This document shows, in pieces, positions 44,297 to 53,785 of a stretch of DNA of 64,000 nucleotides. The DNA is from Nocardia acidivorans NBRC 108247 (GTDB taxonomy: Bacteria > Actinomycetota > Actinomycetes > Mycobacteriales > Mycobacteriaceae): NCBI RefSeq assembly GCF_001625085.1, contig NZ_BDAW01000013.1, forward strand, positions 62,001 through 126,000, written 5' to 3'. How positions within the stretch are numbered: position 1 is the stretch's first letter; each line of letters begins with the position of its first letter. The translations under genes and the position numbers were made by a program. The notes beneath the pieces were generated by a model. It searched no databases. It had not been told where the DNA came from and worked only from the letters and a program-made list of their open reading frames with translations.

Positions 44297-44502
44297 AGGT
44301 CGACCTATCCGCGGCGAACTGGTTCAAAAGCAGTCACAGCGAAAGCAGTGGAGCGTGTGTCGAGGTCGCCTGGCTGCCGGAAGGTACTGTCGGAGTACGC
44401 GATTCGAAAAATCCCACCGGCCCCGCACTGATCCTCACGCCCGGCGACTGGGATGCCTTCACCGGCAGTGTGCTCCGAGGAGACTTCAACCACCCCACGT
44501 GA
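44293..44502 (+). CDS. DUF397 domain protein
   Basis: 69 aa. Full DUF397: WFKSSHSESSGACVEVAW, VGVRDSKNPTGPALILTPGDWDAFTGSVLRGDF. These small proteins are partners of the upstream XRE-DUF5753 regulators; some behave as toxin/antitoxin-like or anti-regulator partners. GTGA overlap with the XRE gene indicates coupled translation. Confidence 0.93.
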   Translation: MKVDLSAANWFKSSHSESSGACVEVAWLPEGTVGVRDSKNPTGPALILTPGDWDAFTGSVLRGDFNHPT

Positions 44503-44791
44503 TCCGATGCCCCCCAAGGGCCTTCAGTCCCCGAGTCGAGCCAATCCCTCGGTGATGGCGCGACGAATCGGTTGGTGCTGCGGGCCAAGGGCATAGCGTG
44601 GGTCGGTCCGCAGCGGCGGATTGGGCACCGATGCCGATATCGCGCACCGGCAACGCCGCCTGTCGGAGGCTCCGCTCGATGCCATGAAGACCGCCGCCGG
44701 ACCGGTGCATCCCCGAGACACCGTCACCCACTGATCCGGATGGCTGTCGACTCAATCCAAGGGGAATGTACATCGCGTCGCCGATCGGCGC

Positions 44792-45100
44792 ATGCCGATT
44801 CCCGGTGCCGCCGGGTGGATCGCGGCGGGGGCCGCCGCGCTGACGGCGTTCATCGACAATGCCACGGCGACAGCGCTGTTCGCGGTGCTCGCCTTCGCAC
44901 TGCTGGCCGCGTGGATGGTGATCTACGTCCGGATCAGCGCACCGGTCAACAGACAGCTGACCGCGGTGAGCACGAGCGCCATCCCCACCGGCGCGGACCC
45001 ACGGGCACTCCAAAGGCGTTGGGACAGCGTCATATACGCCCGCGCCGGGCTCCAGCTGCTCGCCCTGCTGAGCCTCTGCCTGGCCATCGCCGCGGTATAA
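44792..45100 (+). CDS. Small membrane protein, DUF1772-like
   Basis: 102 aa with hydrophobic helices at about residues 8-18, 26-44 and 85-101 and a soluble loop ISAPVNRQLTAVSTSAIPTGADPRALQRRWDSV, which resembles DUF1772 (anthrone-oxygenase-like) proteins. Those are usually ~150 aa, so the N-terminal helix may be lost. The ~290 bases before it are non-coding; their minus strand keeps an SDR-like end (PNPPLR) that may be another relic. Confidence 0.5.
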   Translation: MPIPGAAGWIAAGAAALTAFIDNATATALFAVLAFALLAAWMVIYVRISAPVNRQLTAVSTSAIPTGADPRALQRRWDSVIYARAGLQLLALLSLCLAIAAV

Positions 45101-45112
45101 ACCCCGGAAAGC

Positions 45113-45150
45113 GGGAAGGCCCCGAGTCGAATTCGACTCGGGGCCTTCCC
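45113..45150. terminator. Perfect 38-bp palindrome between the small membrane gene and qcrB
   Basis: Arms GGGAAGGCCCCGAGTCGAA / TTCGACTCGGGGCCTTCCC meet at GAATTC with no loop bases. Placed between convergent stops, so a bidirectional terminator for the qcr operon; TTTAC follows on the plus strand. Confidence 0.8.
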
Positions 45151-45166
45151 TTTACAGCTGTCGACC

Positions 45167-46771
45167 TCAGTGGCCGTGCGAACCGCTGTCCGTGGCGTCC
45201 TGGTGGGATTCCAGGGCGGCCAGCATGTCGTGCTCTTCCTTGTGCGCGTTCGCGACATTGTCCAGCTGCTGCTGGGCCGGGTCGGGGAACAGGAAGGAGC
45301 CGGTGCCGGGCTTGCCGGCGGAGCCGAGCTTGGACATCTTCTTGGGCACCGGAGCGCCCTGGTACTCCAGCGGGATGGGGTGGCCGTGCGAATCGACCGG
45401 TCCCAGCGGCTGGTGGATCTCGATGTACTCACCGTGCGGCAGGCGCTTGATGACACCGGTCTCGATACCGTGCTCGAGCACCGCCCGGTCGCTGCGCTGC
45501 AGGCCGAGGCAGAGCCGGTACGCCGCGAAGTAGGCGAGCGGCGGTGCGGTCAGCAGCGCGATACGGAAGATCCAGGTGGTGGCATTCAGCGAGATGTCGA
45601 ACTTCAGCGAGATGATGTCGTTGACACACGCCAGGGTCAGCACCAGGTAGAACGCGATGGCCATGGCACCGATGGCGGTGCGGACCGGCACGTCGCGCGG
45701 ACGCTGGAGCAGGTTGTGCCGAGCGGTGTCGCCGGTGAGGCGCTTCTCGATCCAGGGGTAGATCACCAGGACGGTGAACACCAGGCCCATGATGAGCGCC
45801 ACCCAGAACGCGGCCGGAACCGTATGACCCCAGAAGTAGAGCTCCCACGGCGGCATCAGACGCGCCATACCGTCGGTCCACATCATGTAGAAGTCCGGCT
45901 GCGAACCCGCGGAGACCTGAGACGGGTTGTAGGGACCCAGATTCCAGATCGGGTTGATCTGCAGCACGCCGCCCATGATCGCCACGATGCCCAGGGTGAA
46001 CATGAAGAACGCGCCCTGGTCGGCGGCGAACACCGGCACGATGCGCGCGCCGACGACATTGGTTTCCTTGCGGCCCGGTCCGGGGAACTGGGTGTGCTTC
46101 TGGTACCAGACCAGCGCGACGTGCGCGGCGATCAGGGCCAGCAGGATGCCGGGGATGAGCAGCACGTGCGCGATGTACAGGCGCGGGAGGATGATCGTGC
46201 CCGGGAAGTCACCGCCGAAGATCAGCCAGTGCAGCCAGGTGCCGACGATCGGAACACCCATGGTGATACCGCCGAAGGCCGCGCGCAGACCGGTACCCGA
46301 GAGCAGATCGTCCGGCAGCGAGTAACCGAAGAAGCCCTCGAACATGGCCAGGATGAGCAGCAGCGAGCCGATCACCCAGTTGGCCTCACGCGGCTTGCGG
46401 AAAGCACCGGTGAAGAAGATGCGGAACAGGTGGATGATGATCGACGCCGCGAACAGCAGCGCCGCCCAGTGGTGCACCTGGCGCACGAACAGACCGCCGC
46501 GCACCTCGAAGGAGATGTTCAGCGCGGTCTCATAGGCCCGCGACATGGTGACACCGCGCAGGGGCTGGTACGCGCCCTGGTAGACGGTCTCGCTCATGGA
46601 CGGGTCGAAGTACAGCGTCAGGTAGATACCCGACAGCAGCAGGATGATGAACGCGTACAGCGCGATCTCACCGAGCAGGAACGACCAGTGGGTCGGGAAG
46701 ACCTTGTTGATCGACCGCTTCACGAATGCGGCAGCGTGGTACCGCTCGTCGAGTTCGTTGGCCTGGCTCAT
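45167..46771 (-). CDS. qcrB: Cytochrome bc1 complex cytochrome b subunit
   Basis: Menaquinol-oxidising subunit of the actinobacterial bc1-aa3 supercomplex, in the cytoplasmic membrane. 534 aa, eight or more transmembrane helices in the first ~420 residues. Haem-ligand histidines are seen in [20 protein letters not shown] and [20 protein letters not shown]; the quinol-site loop reads [15 protein letters not shown]. The C-terminal ~120 residues are a soluble tail specific to actinobacteria. The ATG overlaps the qcrA stop (ATGA). This is the target subunit of Q203-type drugs in mycobacteria. Confidence 0.97.
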   Translation of the reverse strand: MSQANELDERYHAAAFVKRSINKVFPTHWSFLLGEIALYAFIILLLSGIYLTLYFDPSMSETVYQGAYQPLRGVTMSRAYETALNISFEVRGGLFVRQVHHWAALLFAASIIIHLFRIFFTGAFRKPREANWVIGSLLLILAMFEGFFGYSLPDDLLSGTGLRAAFGGITMGVPIVGTWLHWLIFGGDFPGTIILPRLYIAHVLLIPGILLALIAAHVALVWYQKHTQFPGPGRKETNVVGARIVPVFAADQGAFFMFTLGIVAIMGGVLQINPIWNLGPYNPSQVSAGSQPDFYMMWTDGMARLMPPWELYFWGHTVPAAFWVALIMGLVFTVLVIYPWIEKRLTGDTARHNLLQRPRDVPVRTAIGAMAIAFYLVLTLACVNDIISLKFDISLNATTWIFRIALLTAPPLAYFAAYRLCLGLQRSDRAVLEHGIETGVIKRLPHGEYIEIHQPLGPVDSHGHPIPLEYQGAPVPKKMSKLGSAGKPGTGSFLFPDPAQQQLDNVANAHKEEHDMLAALESHQDATDSGSHGH

Positions 46772-47919
46772 GAACGACGCTCCCAGTAGGCCGGGCCGAG
46801 GGGCTCGATGAAGTCGTGTACGGCGACCAGGTAGCCCTCGGCATTGACGGTGATCGGCAGCTGCGGCAGCGCGCGAGCGGCGGGACCGAAGACCGGCTTA
46901 CCCCATTCGGTCGCGGAGAACTGCGACTGGTGGCAGGGGCAGAGAATCCGGTTGGTCTGCTGCTCGAAAAGCGAGGTCGGGCAACCGAGGTGGGTGCAGA
47001 TCTTCGAGTAGGCGAAGTAATCGCCGTAGTTGAAGCTCTCCTGGCCCTTGCGCTTGATGGCGCCTTCGGCGTCCTTGGTGCGCAGGCGAATCAGCATGAC
47101 GGCGTTGCGAATTCCGCGCAGAGACTGGAGGGTCTCGTGCTCGTCACCGCGCCACTCTTCCTTCCAGGGGAAGACGGTTTCCATCGCGCCCGCGTCCAGG
47201 TCCTCCGGGCGCACCAGGACGATGTCCTGGGGGCGGCCGGTATCGCGGCGCAGGAAGATGGTCTGACCCTCGTAATCGGGGGTCCAGCCCGAGACCCACA
47301 GCGGCGACTTGTCGCGCTTGGCCCACGGGTTCTTGATCATGCCTCCGGCGAAGACGAACAGCGCGCCGATGCCGAGCAGGCCCGCGCCCGCGCCCGCGGT
47401 ACGGGTGATGAGCTTGCGGCGGCCCAGGGTGGAGGTCTCCACCGCGTCCTGCAGCTGCGCGGCCAGGGTGCGGCGGTTGGTTTCGGAGGACTTGCCGTCG
47501 TGGCGGTCCTGGATCGAGATCTCGACCGGGATGAACTTCTTGCGGATGAGCACCACGGCGACGCCGATGGCCAGCACCGCGATACCCATGGTGAGGCCGT
47601 ACAGCGGGGTGGTCAGCGTGTAAGCACCGTTGCCGTCCTCGCCGCGGCCCTTGTACTCCCAGGGCCAGAAGAGGTAGACGCCGATGAGCGCGGCGCCGAA
47701 GACCGCGGAGATGGCGAACCACAGCGCCACCTGACGCTCGGCGCGCTTCTCGGCGCGAGTGCCGGGGACCGGCCAGCGCGGGGCGCGGTACGCGACGTCG
47801 ACACCGTCGAGCTTGGTGCCGAGTTCGACGAGCTCATCGCGCGACATCGCGTCGAGCTGCTCATCGGTGAGTTCCTCGCCGGGGTTGTCCCCCATGCTCT
47901 TTCGCTCCTGTTCACTCAT
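46768..47919 (-). CDS. qcrA: Ubiquinol-cytochrome c reductase Rieske iron-sulfur subunit
   Basis: 383 aa. The N-terminal soluble region is followed by three transmembrane helices, an actinobacterial trait, and the C-terminal Rieske domain with CTHLGC and CPCHQS binding the 2Fe-2S cluster through two Cys and two His. It takes electrons from menaquinol to the QcrC haems. ATG 47919 follows GAGGA; an inner ATG (MGDNPGEEL) is also possible. Order qcrC-qcrA-qcrB is standard. Confidence 0.96.
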   Translation of the reverse strand: MSEQERKSMGDNPGEELTDEQLDAMSRDELVELGTKLDGVDVAYRAPRWPVPGTRAEKRAERQVALWFAISAVFGAALIGVYLFWPWEYKGRGEDGNGAYTLTTPLYGLTMGIAVLAIGVAVVLIRKKFIPVEISIQDRHDGKSSETNRRTLAAQLQDAVETSTLGRRKLITRTAGAGAGLLGIGALFVFAGGMIKNPWAKRDKSPLWVSGWTPDYEGQTIFLRRDTGRPQDIVLVRPEDLDAGAMETVFPWKEEWRGDEHETLQSLRGIRNAVMLIRLRTKDAEGAIKRKGQESFNYGDYFAYSKICTHLGCPTSLFEQQTNRILCPCHQSQFSATEWGKPVFGPAARALPQLPITVNAEGYLVAVHDFIEPLGPAYWERRS

Positions 47920-47992
47920 GGCTGCATCCTCCGGGTCATGCCCGCGGGCCCTCCGTGGTTACGCTGCGCTGCCGCCTGCGGGCCTGACGCGG

Positions 47993-48856
47993 TCATGATC
48001 GGGACCCGATCCACATGGCCGATCCGACCAGGGCCACGATGCCGACGATCCAGATGGCCAGACCCTCGGTCGCGGGACCGAAGCCGCCGAGGCCGTAGCC
48101 GCCCTCGGACTTGGTCTCCATGCGGTCCTTGATGTACGCGACGATGTCCTTCTTCTCCTCCGGCGTCAGCTGCCGGTCGGAGAACTTGGGCATGTTCTGC
48201 GGGCCGGTGAGCATGGCCAGGTAGATCTGCTGCTCGCTCGCCTCCTCCAGGGGCGGGGCGAACTTACCGGAGGACAGCGCGCCGCCCTTACCGGTGAAGT
48301 TGTGGCAGGAGGCACAGTTCATGCGGAAGAGTTCGCCACCGCGGCCGAGATCGGCTCCGGCGATGATGGACTCCTGCGCGATCTCGCCGTTGGCGTCCCG
48401 CACGACGGTCGGACCGCCGCCATTGGCCTGGATGTAAGCGCCGAGCGCATCGGTCTGGTGCGCGTCGAACTTCGGGGGCTTACGAACGATCTGCGCCTCA
48501 TTGCGGGCGGCGGGCATACGACCGGAGGAAACCTGGAAGTACACCGCGGCCTCACCGACGCCGATGAGGCTCGGGCCACGATCCTGGACACCCTGCAGGT
48601 TGGCGCCGTGGCAGGTGACGCAGGAGGTGTCGTAGATCTGCTTGCCCTCGCGGATCAGCGCGGACTGGTCCTCGTGCGCGGTGGCGACCTGCGCCTGCGG
48701 GGTCAGGGCCGATGCCGCGAAGCCGGCTCCGACGAGGCCCATCAGAAGAACCAGACCGCCGGCCAGCTTGCGGCGCAGGCGCCGCTGCTTGCGGGTCTTG
48801 GTGGCCTCGCCGATCCCCTCGCTGGGATCTGGCGCTGACGGGGGAGATGAACTCAT
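47993..48856 (-). CDS. qcrC: Cytochrome bc1 complex di-haem cytochrome c subunit
   Basis: 287 aa. N-terminal membrane anchor ([21 protein letters not shown]), two haem-c sites CVTCH and CASCH in successive cytochrome-c domains, and a C-terminal transmembrane helix. In actinobacteria it replaces soluble cytochrome c and passes electrons directly to the aa3 oxidase. ATG is preceded by AAGGGA. 73 bases upstream of qcrA. Confidence 0.96.
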   Translation of the reverse strand: MSSSPPSAPDPSEGIGEATKTRKQRRLRRKLAGGLVLLMGLVGAGFAASALTPQAQVATAHEDQSALIREGKQIYDTSCVTCHGANLQGVQDRGPSLIGVGEAAVYFQVSSGRMPAARNEAQIVRKPPKFDAHQTDALGAYIQANGGGPTVVRDANGEIAQESIIAGADLGRGGELFRMNCASCHNFTGKGGALSSGKFAPPLEEASEQQIYLAMLTGPQNMPKFSDRQLTPEEKKDIVAYIKDRMETKSEGGYGLGGFGPATEGLAIWIVGIVALVGSAMWIGSRS

Positions 48857-48938
48857 CTGTGTCCCTTTGGAGTAGACGGAACCGACTTGTCAGAAGCTTC
48901 GTGCCTACGGCGGGCTGGGCCGTGGTACTGGATCCGCG

Positions 48939-49550
48939 CTAGCGGATGAAGTAGATCGTGGCGAAGAGCCCGATCCAAACGATGTCGACGAAGTGCCAGT
49001 AGTAGGAGACAACGATCGCGGCGGTCGCCTGCGCGGGTGTGAACTTGCTGAGCGAGGTGCGGATCAGCAGGAACACGAAGGCGATCAGACCGCCGATGAC
49101 GTGCAGGCCGTGGAAGCCGGTGGTGATGTAGAAGACCGAGCCGTACACGGTGCTGGAGATCGTGGTGCCTTCTTTGACCAGGTTGGTGTACTCGTAGCCC
49201 TGACCGGCGACGAACATCGCGCCCATGATCAGGGTGACGGTGTACCAGCGACGCAGGCCGAACACATCGCCGCGCTCGGCGGCGAAGACACCCATCTGGC
49301 AGGTGAAGGACGAGGCCACCAGCACGGCGGTCACCGGCACGGCGAGCTTGAGATTCAGCTCGGTCGGCTCCATCGGCCACTTGCCGTGGGCCTGTGCGCG
49401 GGCGACAAAGTACATGGCGAACAGGCCGGCGAAGAACATCAACTCGCTCGACAGCCAGATGATGGTACCGACGCTGACCATGTTGGGCCGGTTCAGCGAA
49501 TGCACTCGCTGGGTAATGGCCGATCCTGGGGTCCCTACTGCGGTCGTCAC
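48939..49550 (-). CDS. ctaE: aa3-type cytochrome c oxidase subunit III
   Basis: 203 aa, five transmembrane helices, with family segments [30 protein letters not shown] and the C-terminal [22 protein letters not shown]. It begins at GTG 49550, which gives the same length as mycobacterial CtaE. First gene of the ctaE-qcrCAB operon, 82 bases before qcrC; the other aa3 subunits are outside the window. Divergent from the small unknown gene at 49729. Confidence 0.95.
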   Translation of the reverse strand: MTTAVGTPGSAITQRVHSLNRPNMVSVGTIIWLSSELMFFAGLFAMYFVARAQAHGKWPMEPTELNLKLAVPVTAVLVASSFTCQMGVFAAERGDVFGLRRWYTVTLIMGAMFVAGQGYEYTNLVKEGTTISSTVYGSVFYITTGFHGLHVIGGLIAFVFLLIRTSLSKFTPAQATAAIVVSYYWHFVDIVWIGLFATIYFIR

Positions 49551-49728
49551 GCCGGTAAGTATGACTTGTCGTAGTACGACAGACATAGCGGGGTACGAAA
49601 CTTCGTCGGACGTGTCGGAAACCGCAGGGCGAGCAAGCCTCTCGTGGGGCGCTCGGCGTGTCACGGACCAGCCTAGATTGACCGGGTAAGAGAAACCTGA
49701 GCCATGATTCGAGGAGTTGGACACAGCG

Positions 49729-50139
49729 ATGGAGTGGGTGCGAAAGCTGCTGCGGCGCGGCGGGACAACGGAACTGGATCCCGGGCGTGGCGATCTCGTC
49801 GTGGTGGCGTCGAGTTTCGATGATGCCGAGGCGTGTTCGGCGGCGCTGGCCCGCGCGGAGAACTGGGCCGCCGACCAACCGGTCGTCCTGCGGCATCACC
49901 TGCGCATTCCGCCGAAACAGATGGAAGCCGTCGCATTGATAGCCGCACAGGATGGCTATGAATTGGCCGACTACGACTACGACGTGAACATGATCTTGCG
50001 GCGCGTGCAGATCCTGGACGCGCTGCACTGTTCGCAGGAGCGCTCCCGGATGGCGGGCCTGGCTCAGCGCCATGACGGCGACGCTCTCGGCTGGGACGCC
50101 CTGCAACCCGCACCGGGCCAACCAAAGGAAAAGAAATAG
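49729..50139 (+). CDS. Conserved actinobacterial protein of unknown function
   Basis: 136 aa cytoplasmic protein: [11 protein letters not shown], then a mixed alpha/beta domain with [28 protein letters not shown] and [32 protein letters not shown]. The layout (two strands, DGYEL) loosely recalls RraB-type fold proteins, but I cannot assign it. ATG has GAGGAG 12 bases upstream. Located between divergent ctaE and trpD, 110 bases before the latter. Confidence 0.7.
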   Translation: MEWVRKLLRRGGTTELDPGRGDLVVVASSFDDAEACSAALARAENWAADQPVVLRHHLRIPPKQMEAVALIAAQDGYELADYDYDVNMILRRVQILDALHCSQERSRMAGLAQRHDGDALGWDALQPAPGQPKEKK

Positions 50140-50249
50140 CCCCCGCGCACTAGGCTTGCTCCGACAACACTGGTGGCCCGACATCACTCCGGATTCCCGG
50201 GGGTTCGGGGGCTGAGCCCCTGAGAGTCCCGAGAGTTGGTTGAACCCGA

Positions 50250-51317
50250 ATGGAAGAGTCAATGAGCGCGCGCAGCTGGCGAGAAATTCTCGGCATCCTC
50301 ACCGACGGCAACGACCTGTCCGCGGATGAGGCCGCGTGGGCCATGAACGAGATCTTCACCGACAGCGCGACCTCGGCGCAGATCGCGGCCTTCGGCGTGG
50401 CGCTCAAGATGAAGGGCCCCACCCCCGATGAGCTGGGCGGATTGGCAGACGGCATGCTGTCGCACGCGCGCCGGGTGCCGTACGAGGGCCGCGCGGTCGA
50501 TATCGTCGGCACCGGCGGCGATCGGTCCGGCACGGTGAATATCTCCACCATGTCCTCGATCGTGGTGGCGGCCACCGGGATTCCGGTGGTCAAGCACGGC
50601 AATCGCGCGGCCTCGTCCAAGAGCGGCGGCGCGGATGTGCTGGAGGCGCTCGGGGTGAAGATCGCCCTCGGCCCGCAGTCGGTGGCGACATCGGTGCGGG
50701 AGGTCGGGATCGGCTTCTGTTTCGCCCCGGTCTTCCACCCCTCGCTGCGATACGCGTCCAAGGCGCGCGGTGAGATCGGCATCCCCACTGTCTTCAATAT
50801 CCTGGGCCCGCTGACCAATCCGGCCCAGCCCACCGCCGGACTCATCGGCTGCGCGTTCGCGGAGCTGCTGCCGACCATCGCGGGGGTGTTCGCGAGCCGC
50901 GGCTCGACCGCGCTGATCGTGCGCGGCAATGACGGCCTGGACGAGATCACCACCGCGGACACCACCGACGCCTGGGTGGTCGCGGGCGGCCGGAGCGTCG
51001 AAACCACCATCGACCCAACGAAATTGGGTATCGAGCGGGTGGATCCGGCGGCGCTCAAGGGTGGTGACGCGGCCATGAACGCGGCGATCGCCCGCACTAT
51101 GCTCGCCGGTGAGCTCGGGCCGGTGCGCGATGCGGTGCTGCTGAATTCGGCCGCCGCCGTGGTCGCTTTCGAAATGACCCCCGAATCCGCCACCGGTGAT
51201 CTGCATTCGCAGCTGGCGGTGGCGCTGGAGAAGGTCGCCGCCGCCATCGACACCGGCGCGGCCGCGGACCTACTGGACCGCTGGGTGACCGTCACCAATC
51301 AGCTCGGCGCGGAGTAG
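50250..51317 (+). CDS. trpD: Anthranilate phosphoribosyltransferase
   Basis: 355 aa, second step of tryptophan synthesis: anthranilate + PRPP. Motifs: DIVGTGGDRSGTVNIST (PRPP/Mg), VKHGNRAASSKSGGADVLEALG (anthranilate/PRPP) and GNDGLDEITT. It lies alone, away from the trp operon, in the conserved place next to ctaE seen in mycobacteria (Rv2192c). The ATG at 50262 (MSARSWREIL) is an alternative start with GGAAGAG close by. Confidence 0.96.
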   Translation: MEESMSARSWREILGILTDGNDLSADEAAWAMNEIFTDSATSAQIAAFGVALKMKGPTPDELGGLADGMLSHARRVPYEGRAVDIVGTGGDRSGTVNISTMSSIVVAATGIPVVKHGNRAASSKSGGADVLEALGVKIALGPQSVATSVREVGIGFCFAPVFHPSLRYASKARGEIGIPTVFNILGPLTNPAQPTAGLIGCAFAELLPTIAGVFASRGSTALIVRGNDGLDEITTADTTDAWVVAGGRSVETTIDPTKLGIERVDPAALKGGDAAMNAAIARTMLAGELGPVRDAVLLNSAAAVVAFEMTPESATGDLHSQLAVALEKVAAAIDTGAAADLLDRWVTVTNQLGAE

Positions 51318-51483
51318 CCCCGCGCGTTTGCCGGTGGGATGCCCGCGACGGCGCTACAGTATGGGCGTTGAGCAGGCGGTTTCCGCTGCTGGGCGCGGTG
51401 ATCGCCGTACGGACCGAGTCGAGGATGTGCGACATGGTGCGATTGCGACTGTCGGTTGCCGGTGCGTCGATCTCCGCGCCGTA

Positions 51484-51837
51484 ATGGCGTACATCGGTGA
51501 GCACTGCGGAATCCCTTGGCGGCGTGGTTTTCTCACGGTCGCGGCGATACTCGGCGTGGGCGGACTGCTGGGCGCGGTGCCCGAGAGCGGCGCGCATCCG
51601 GTCAATCCCATCGCACGACAGACGGTCGCGGGCACGCTGACCGTGGACGGGCGCGATTACGACGGCCCGTCCGGCTGCCTGACCATTCGCAAGGTGCCCC
51701 GCCGCATTGCCGTGGAGAACAGGACCGACCGCGAGATACGCGTGTACCTGCTACCCGGCTGCAAAGGCGGGGTCACCCATGTGGTGGAATCCGGCCGCAC
51801 CGCCACCCCGCTGGGCGCGTCGGTCCAGACGGATTGA
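51484..51837 (+). CDS. Small exported protein of unknown function
   Basis: 117 aa. A basic start (WRRGF) and hydrophobic stretch LTVAAILGVGGLLGAVPESGAHP form a signal peptide or anchor; the mature part (~75 aa) has two Cys (GCLTI, PGCKGG) and beta-rich sequence VENRTDREIRVYLLPGC. No family recognised. The frame is open back to 51328 but only this start gives a clean signal; no good ribosome site is seen. Ends four bases before the convergent Lrp-domain gene. Confidence 0.6.
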   Translation: MAYIGEHCGIPWRRGFLTVAAILGVGGLLGAVPESGAHPVNPIARQTVAGTLTVDGRDYDGPSGCLTIRKVPRRIAVENRTDREIRVYLLPGCKGGVTHVVESGRTATPLGASVQTD

Positions 51838-51840
51838 GCC

Positions 51841-52116
51841 CTACTCGCCGATGGAGAAGCCCGCCTCGACATCGGCGCGCGAGTAGGACTTGAAGGCGAT
51901 ATGGGTCGCGGTGCGCACCACGCCCGGGGTCTTGTTGATATGCCCGGTCACGACTTCGGCGATGCGCTCGTATTCGCGCACCCGCACGACGGCGATCAGA
52001 TCCACATCGCCCGCGCACGAATAGACCTCGGCCACGCCGTCGATATCCGCCAACTCCTGCGCGGTCTCAGGAATGCGGTCGGACTCGGCGTGGATCAGCA
52101 CGATCGCGGTAATCAT
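51841..52116 (-). CDS. Stand-alone Lrp/AsnC ligand-binding (RAM) domain protein
   Basis: 91 aa consisting only of the C-terminal effector domain of Lrp/AsnC regulators: MITAIVLIHAESDRIPETAQELADIDGVAEVYSCAGDVDLIAVVRVREYERIAEVV. The DNA-binding half is absent and there is no room for it upstream, so this is the known family of free-standing RAM proteins, which bind amino acids or partner with full Lrp proteins. Convergent with the small exported protein gene. Confidence 0.88.
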   Translation of the reverse strand: MITAIVLIHAESDRIPETAQELADIDGVAEVYSCAGDVDLIAVVRVREYERIAEVVTGHINKTPGVVRTATHIAFKSYSRADVEAGFSIGE

Positions 52117-52263
52117 GCGCCCAACTCTAGGTGATCACCGTCGCGGCGTTGCCGGTTGCGTCAGTCGGGCAGCGTGCCGGGTTGATCGATGGGTCCGCCG
52201 AGGAGTTCGGTGGCGCTGGCGTGGATCTTTGCCAGCGCGGACATCAGCGTGCCGGGCACCGGT

Positions 52264-52588
52264 ATGGACCACACCGAACACGCCGTGGCGGCCGCCCGTA
52301 CGGCCGGGGTCGAGCGGATCGTCCTGATCTCCTCCTTCTGGGCGATCGGCGATCCGCGCGAATGAGCCCATTCTCGATCCGACCGGACCGGGACGTTTCG
52401 CGCCCATCGACCCCGCCGATATCGCGGCGGTCGCGGCCTTGGCGCTGACCGAGGCGATTCGCGAATCCTTCGATCGGATGCGTTCGGACACACTCGGACT
52501 GCGCACCGATACGGTCGCCGAGCTGCTGGGCCGGGCACCGCGCACCTTCGAGCAGTGGTGCCGAGCCCACCGGGACGCCTTCCGCTGA
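52264..52588 (+). pseudogene. Remnant of an NmrA-like NAD(P)-binding protein
   Basis: Two fragments in different frames. The first, from ATG 52264, reads DHTEHAVAAARTAGVERIVLISSF and stops at 52365. The second, about 52386-52588, reads FAPIDPADIAAVAALALTEA and ends RTFEQWCRAHRDAFR before TGA 52586. These match the middle and C-terminus of NmrA/SDR-a5 proteins; the Rossmann N-terminus and part of the middle are missing. Decayed gene with a deletion plus frameshift. Confidence 0.7.
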
Positions 52589-52697
52589 ACACCAACGTCC
52601 CGGTGAGTGAACAAGTTCCAGGAAGTGGGGTCTTGTTTTCGCGATTCCCCGTACCGGACCGGGGATTCCGGGCGATCATGGATCAAAATGTGAACCG

Positions 52698-52713
52698 ACT
52701 AGTAGTCACTAGT
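52698..52713. promoter_or_regulatory. Paired ACTAGT sites before the YdcF-like gene
   Basis: ACTAGT-AGTC-ACTAGT, two palindromic hexamers ten bases apart, ending 20 bases before the ATG at 52734. Candidate operator; no matching site elsewhere in the window was noticed. Confidence 0.3.
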
Positions 52714-52733
52714 GGCTATCCAGGGGGTTTCCG

Positions 52734-53426
52734 ATGCTCGATCCGCTGCCGGCTGTTCCGGTTCTGCGCCACCTCTCCCGAAATACCGCCCGCCTCGCCG
52801 TGCGCACCCTGCTCGCGGGGGCCACGGTCGCGGCGATCGCGGCCGCCGCCATCCCGGCTCATGCCGAGGGTGTGGTCATCCCCGCCACCCCGATCGCGGG
52901 CATCTCCGAAGATGTTGTCTCCGCACTCAATTCGGTGACCAATCTGATGCCGGGGCTGGATCTGCCCGGCCTCGACCTGCCCGCCATGTTCAGCCCCACC
53001 ACCGCGATCGTGGTGCTCGGCTACGGCTTGCAACCGGACGGCGATATGCGCCCGGAGCTGATCAATCGCCTGTACGCCGGATACGTCTCGGCTCTGCTCT
53101 CCCCGGAGGCCCCGGTGATCGTCACCGGCGGCAATCCGGTGGCGGGTCGCACCGAGGCGCAGGCCATGGCGGACTGGATGATCGCGCGCGGGATCCATCC
53201 GGACCGCATTCACAGTGAGACCAAAGCGAATTCGACGGTGCAGAACGCGGCGTTCTCGGCGCAGCTCATGGAGGCGATCGGCGCGCACGCGGCCATCCTG
53301 ATCACCTCGGCGGACCATATCGCCCGGGCGCTGAGCAATTTCCGCTCCGCGGGCATCGCCGTGGTGGCGACCATGACCCCGGACGAAGCCCCGCTCTCGG
53401 CACAGCCTTTCGGCCCCGCGAAGTAG
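52734..53426 (+). CDS. YdcF/ElyC family (DUF218) protein
   Basis: 230 aa exported or membrane-tethered protein. Signal peptide (about residues 1-44, ending AHAEG), then the DUF218 domain: AIVVLGYGLQPDGDMRPELINRLYAGYVSAL, VIVTGGNPVAGRTEAQAMADWMIARGI, HSETKANSTVQNAAFS, ILITSADHIARALSNF. Members act in envelope maintenance or vancomycin tolerance (SanA/ElyC); the exact role is unclear. Start at 52734 gives a normal signal peptide. Confidence 0.87.
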   Translation: MLDPLPAVPVLRHLSRNTARLAVRTLLAGATVAAIAAAAIPAHAEGVVIPATPIAGISEDVVSALNSVTNLMPGLDLPGLDLPAMFSPTTAIVVLGYGLQPDGDMRPELINRLYAGYVSALLSPEAPVIVTGGNPVAGRTEAQAMADWMIARGIHPDRIHSETKANSTVQNAAFSAQLMEAIGAHAAILITSADHIARALSNFRSAGIAVVATMTPDEAPLSAQPFGPAK

Positions 53427-53495
53427 CTGCCCGCCCCGGGCTCGTCACTCGCGCAAGAGTTGCGCGCTGACCGACCCGGTGAGCCACACCCGGTA

Positions 53496-53714
53496 TCACG
53501 CTGCGTCCCAACCCCTTTGCCGCCGCAGCAGCCGGAAGATATGGGGTGAACCCAGCGCGAAGGTGATATCGGCGGCCAACTCGGCATCGAGCTCCGGGCG
53601 TAATACACCGGCGCGCAGGAGATTCCGCGTGAGCCCGAGCCAGAACTCGTAGGTGCGCCCGGCCGCGGCCTCCGCGCTCTCGGCGCGTTTGGCCGCGCGA
53701 TACGCCCTCTTGAC
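53496..53714 (-). pseudogene. C-terminal fragment of a TetR-family regulator
   Basis: The minus-strand frame reads YRAAKRAESAEAAAGRTYEF, LTRNLLRAGVLRPELDAELA, then DITFALGSPHIFRLLRRQRG and a TGA at 53496: the last ~70 residues of a TetR ligand-binding domain. There is no start codon and no helix-turn-helix; upstream DNA becomes the VOC gene region. A truncated relic of a regulator. Confidence 0.65.
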
Positions 53715-53785
53715 CGGTTGGCGAGGAGCATCCTATCAATAGCTACCGCAGTGCCGCTGCGGTGAAATTCGAGAAGGTGATCCCG

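Noticed and set aside
44524..44727. Minus-strand frame with an SDR-like PNPPLR end
   Set aside because: Only a few residues match, and the N-terminal part has no Rossmann or catalytic motif; noted only as a possible relic.
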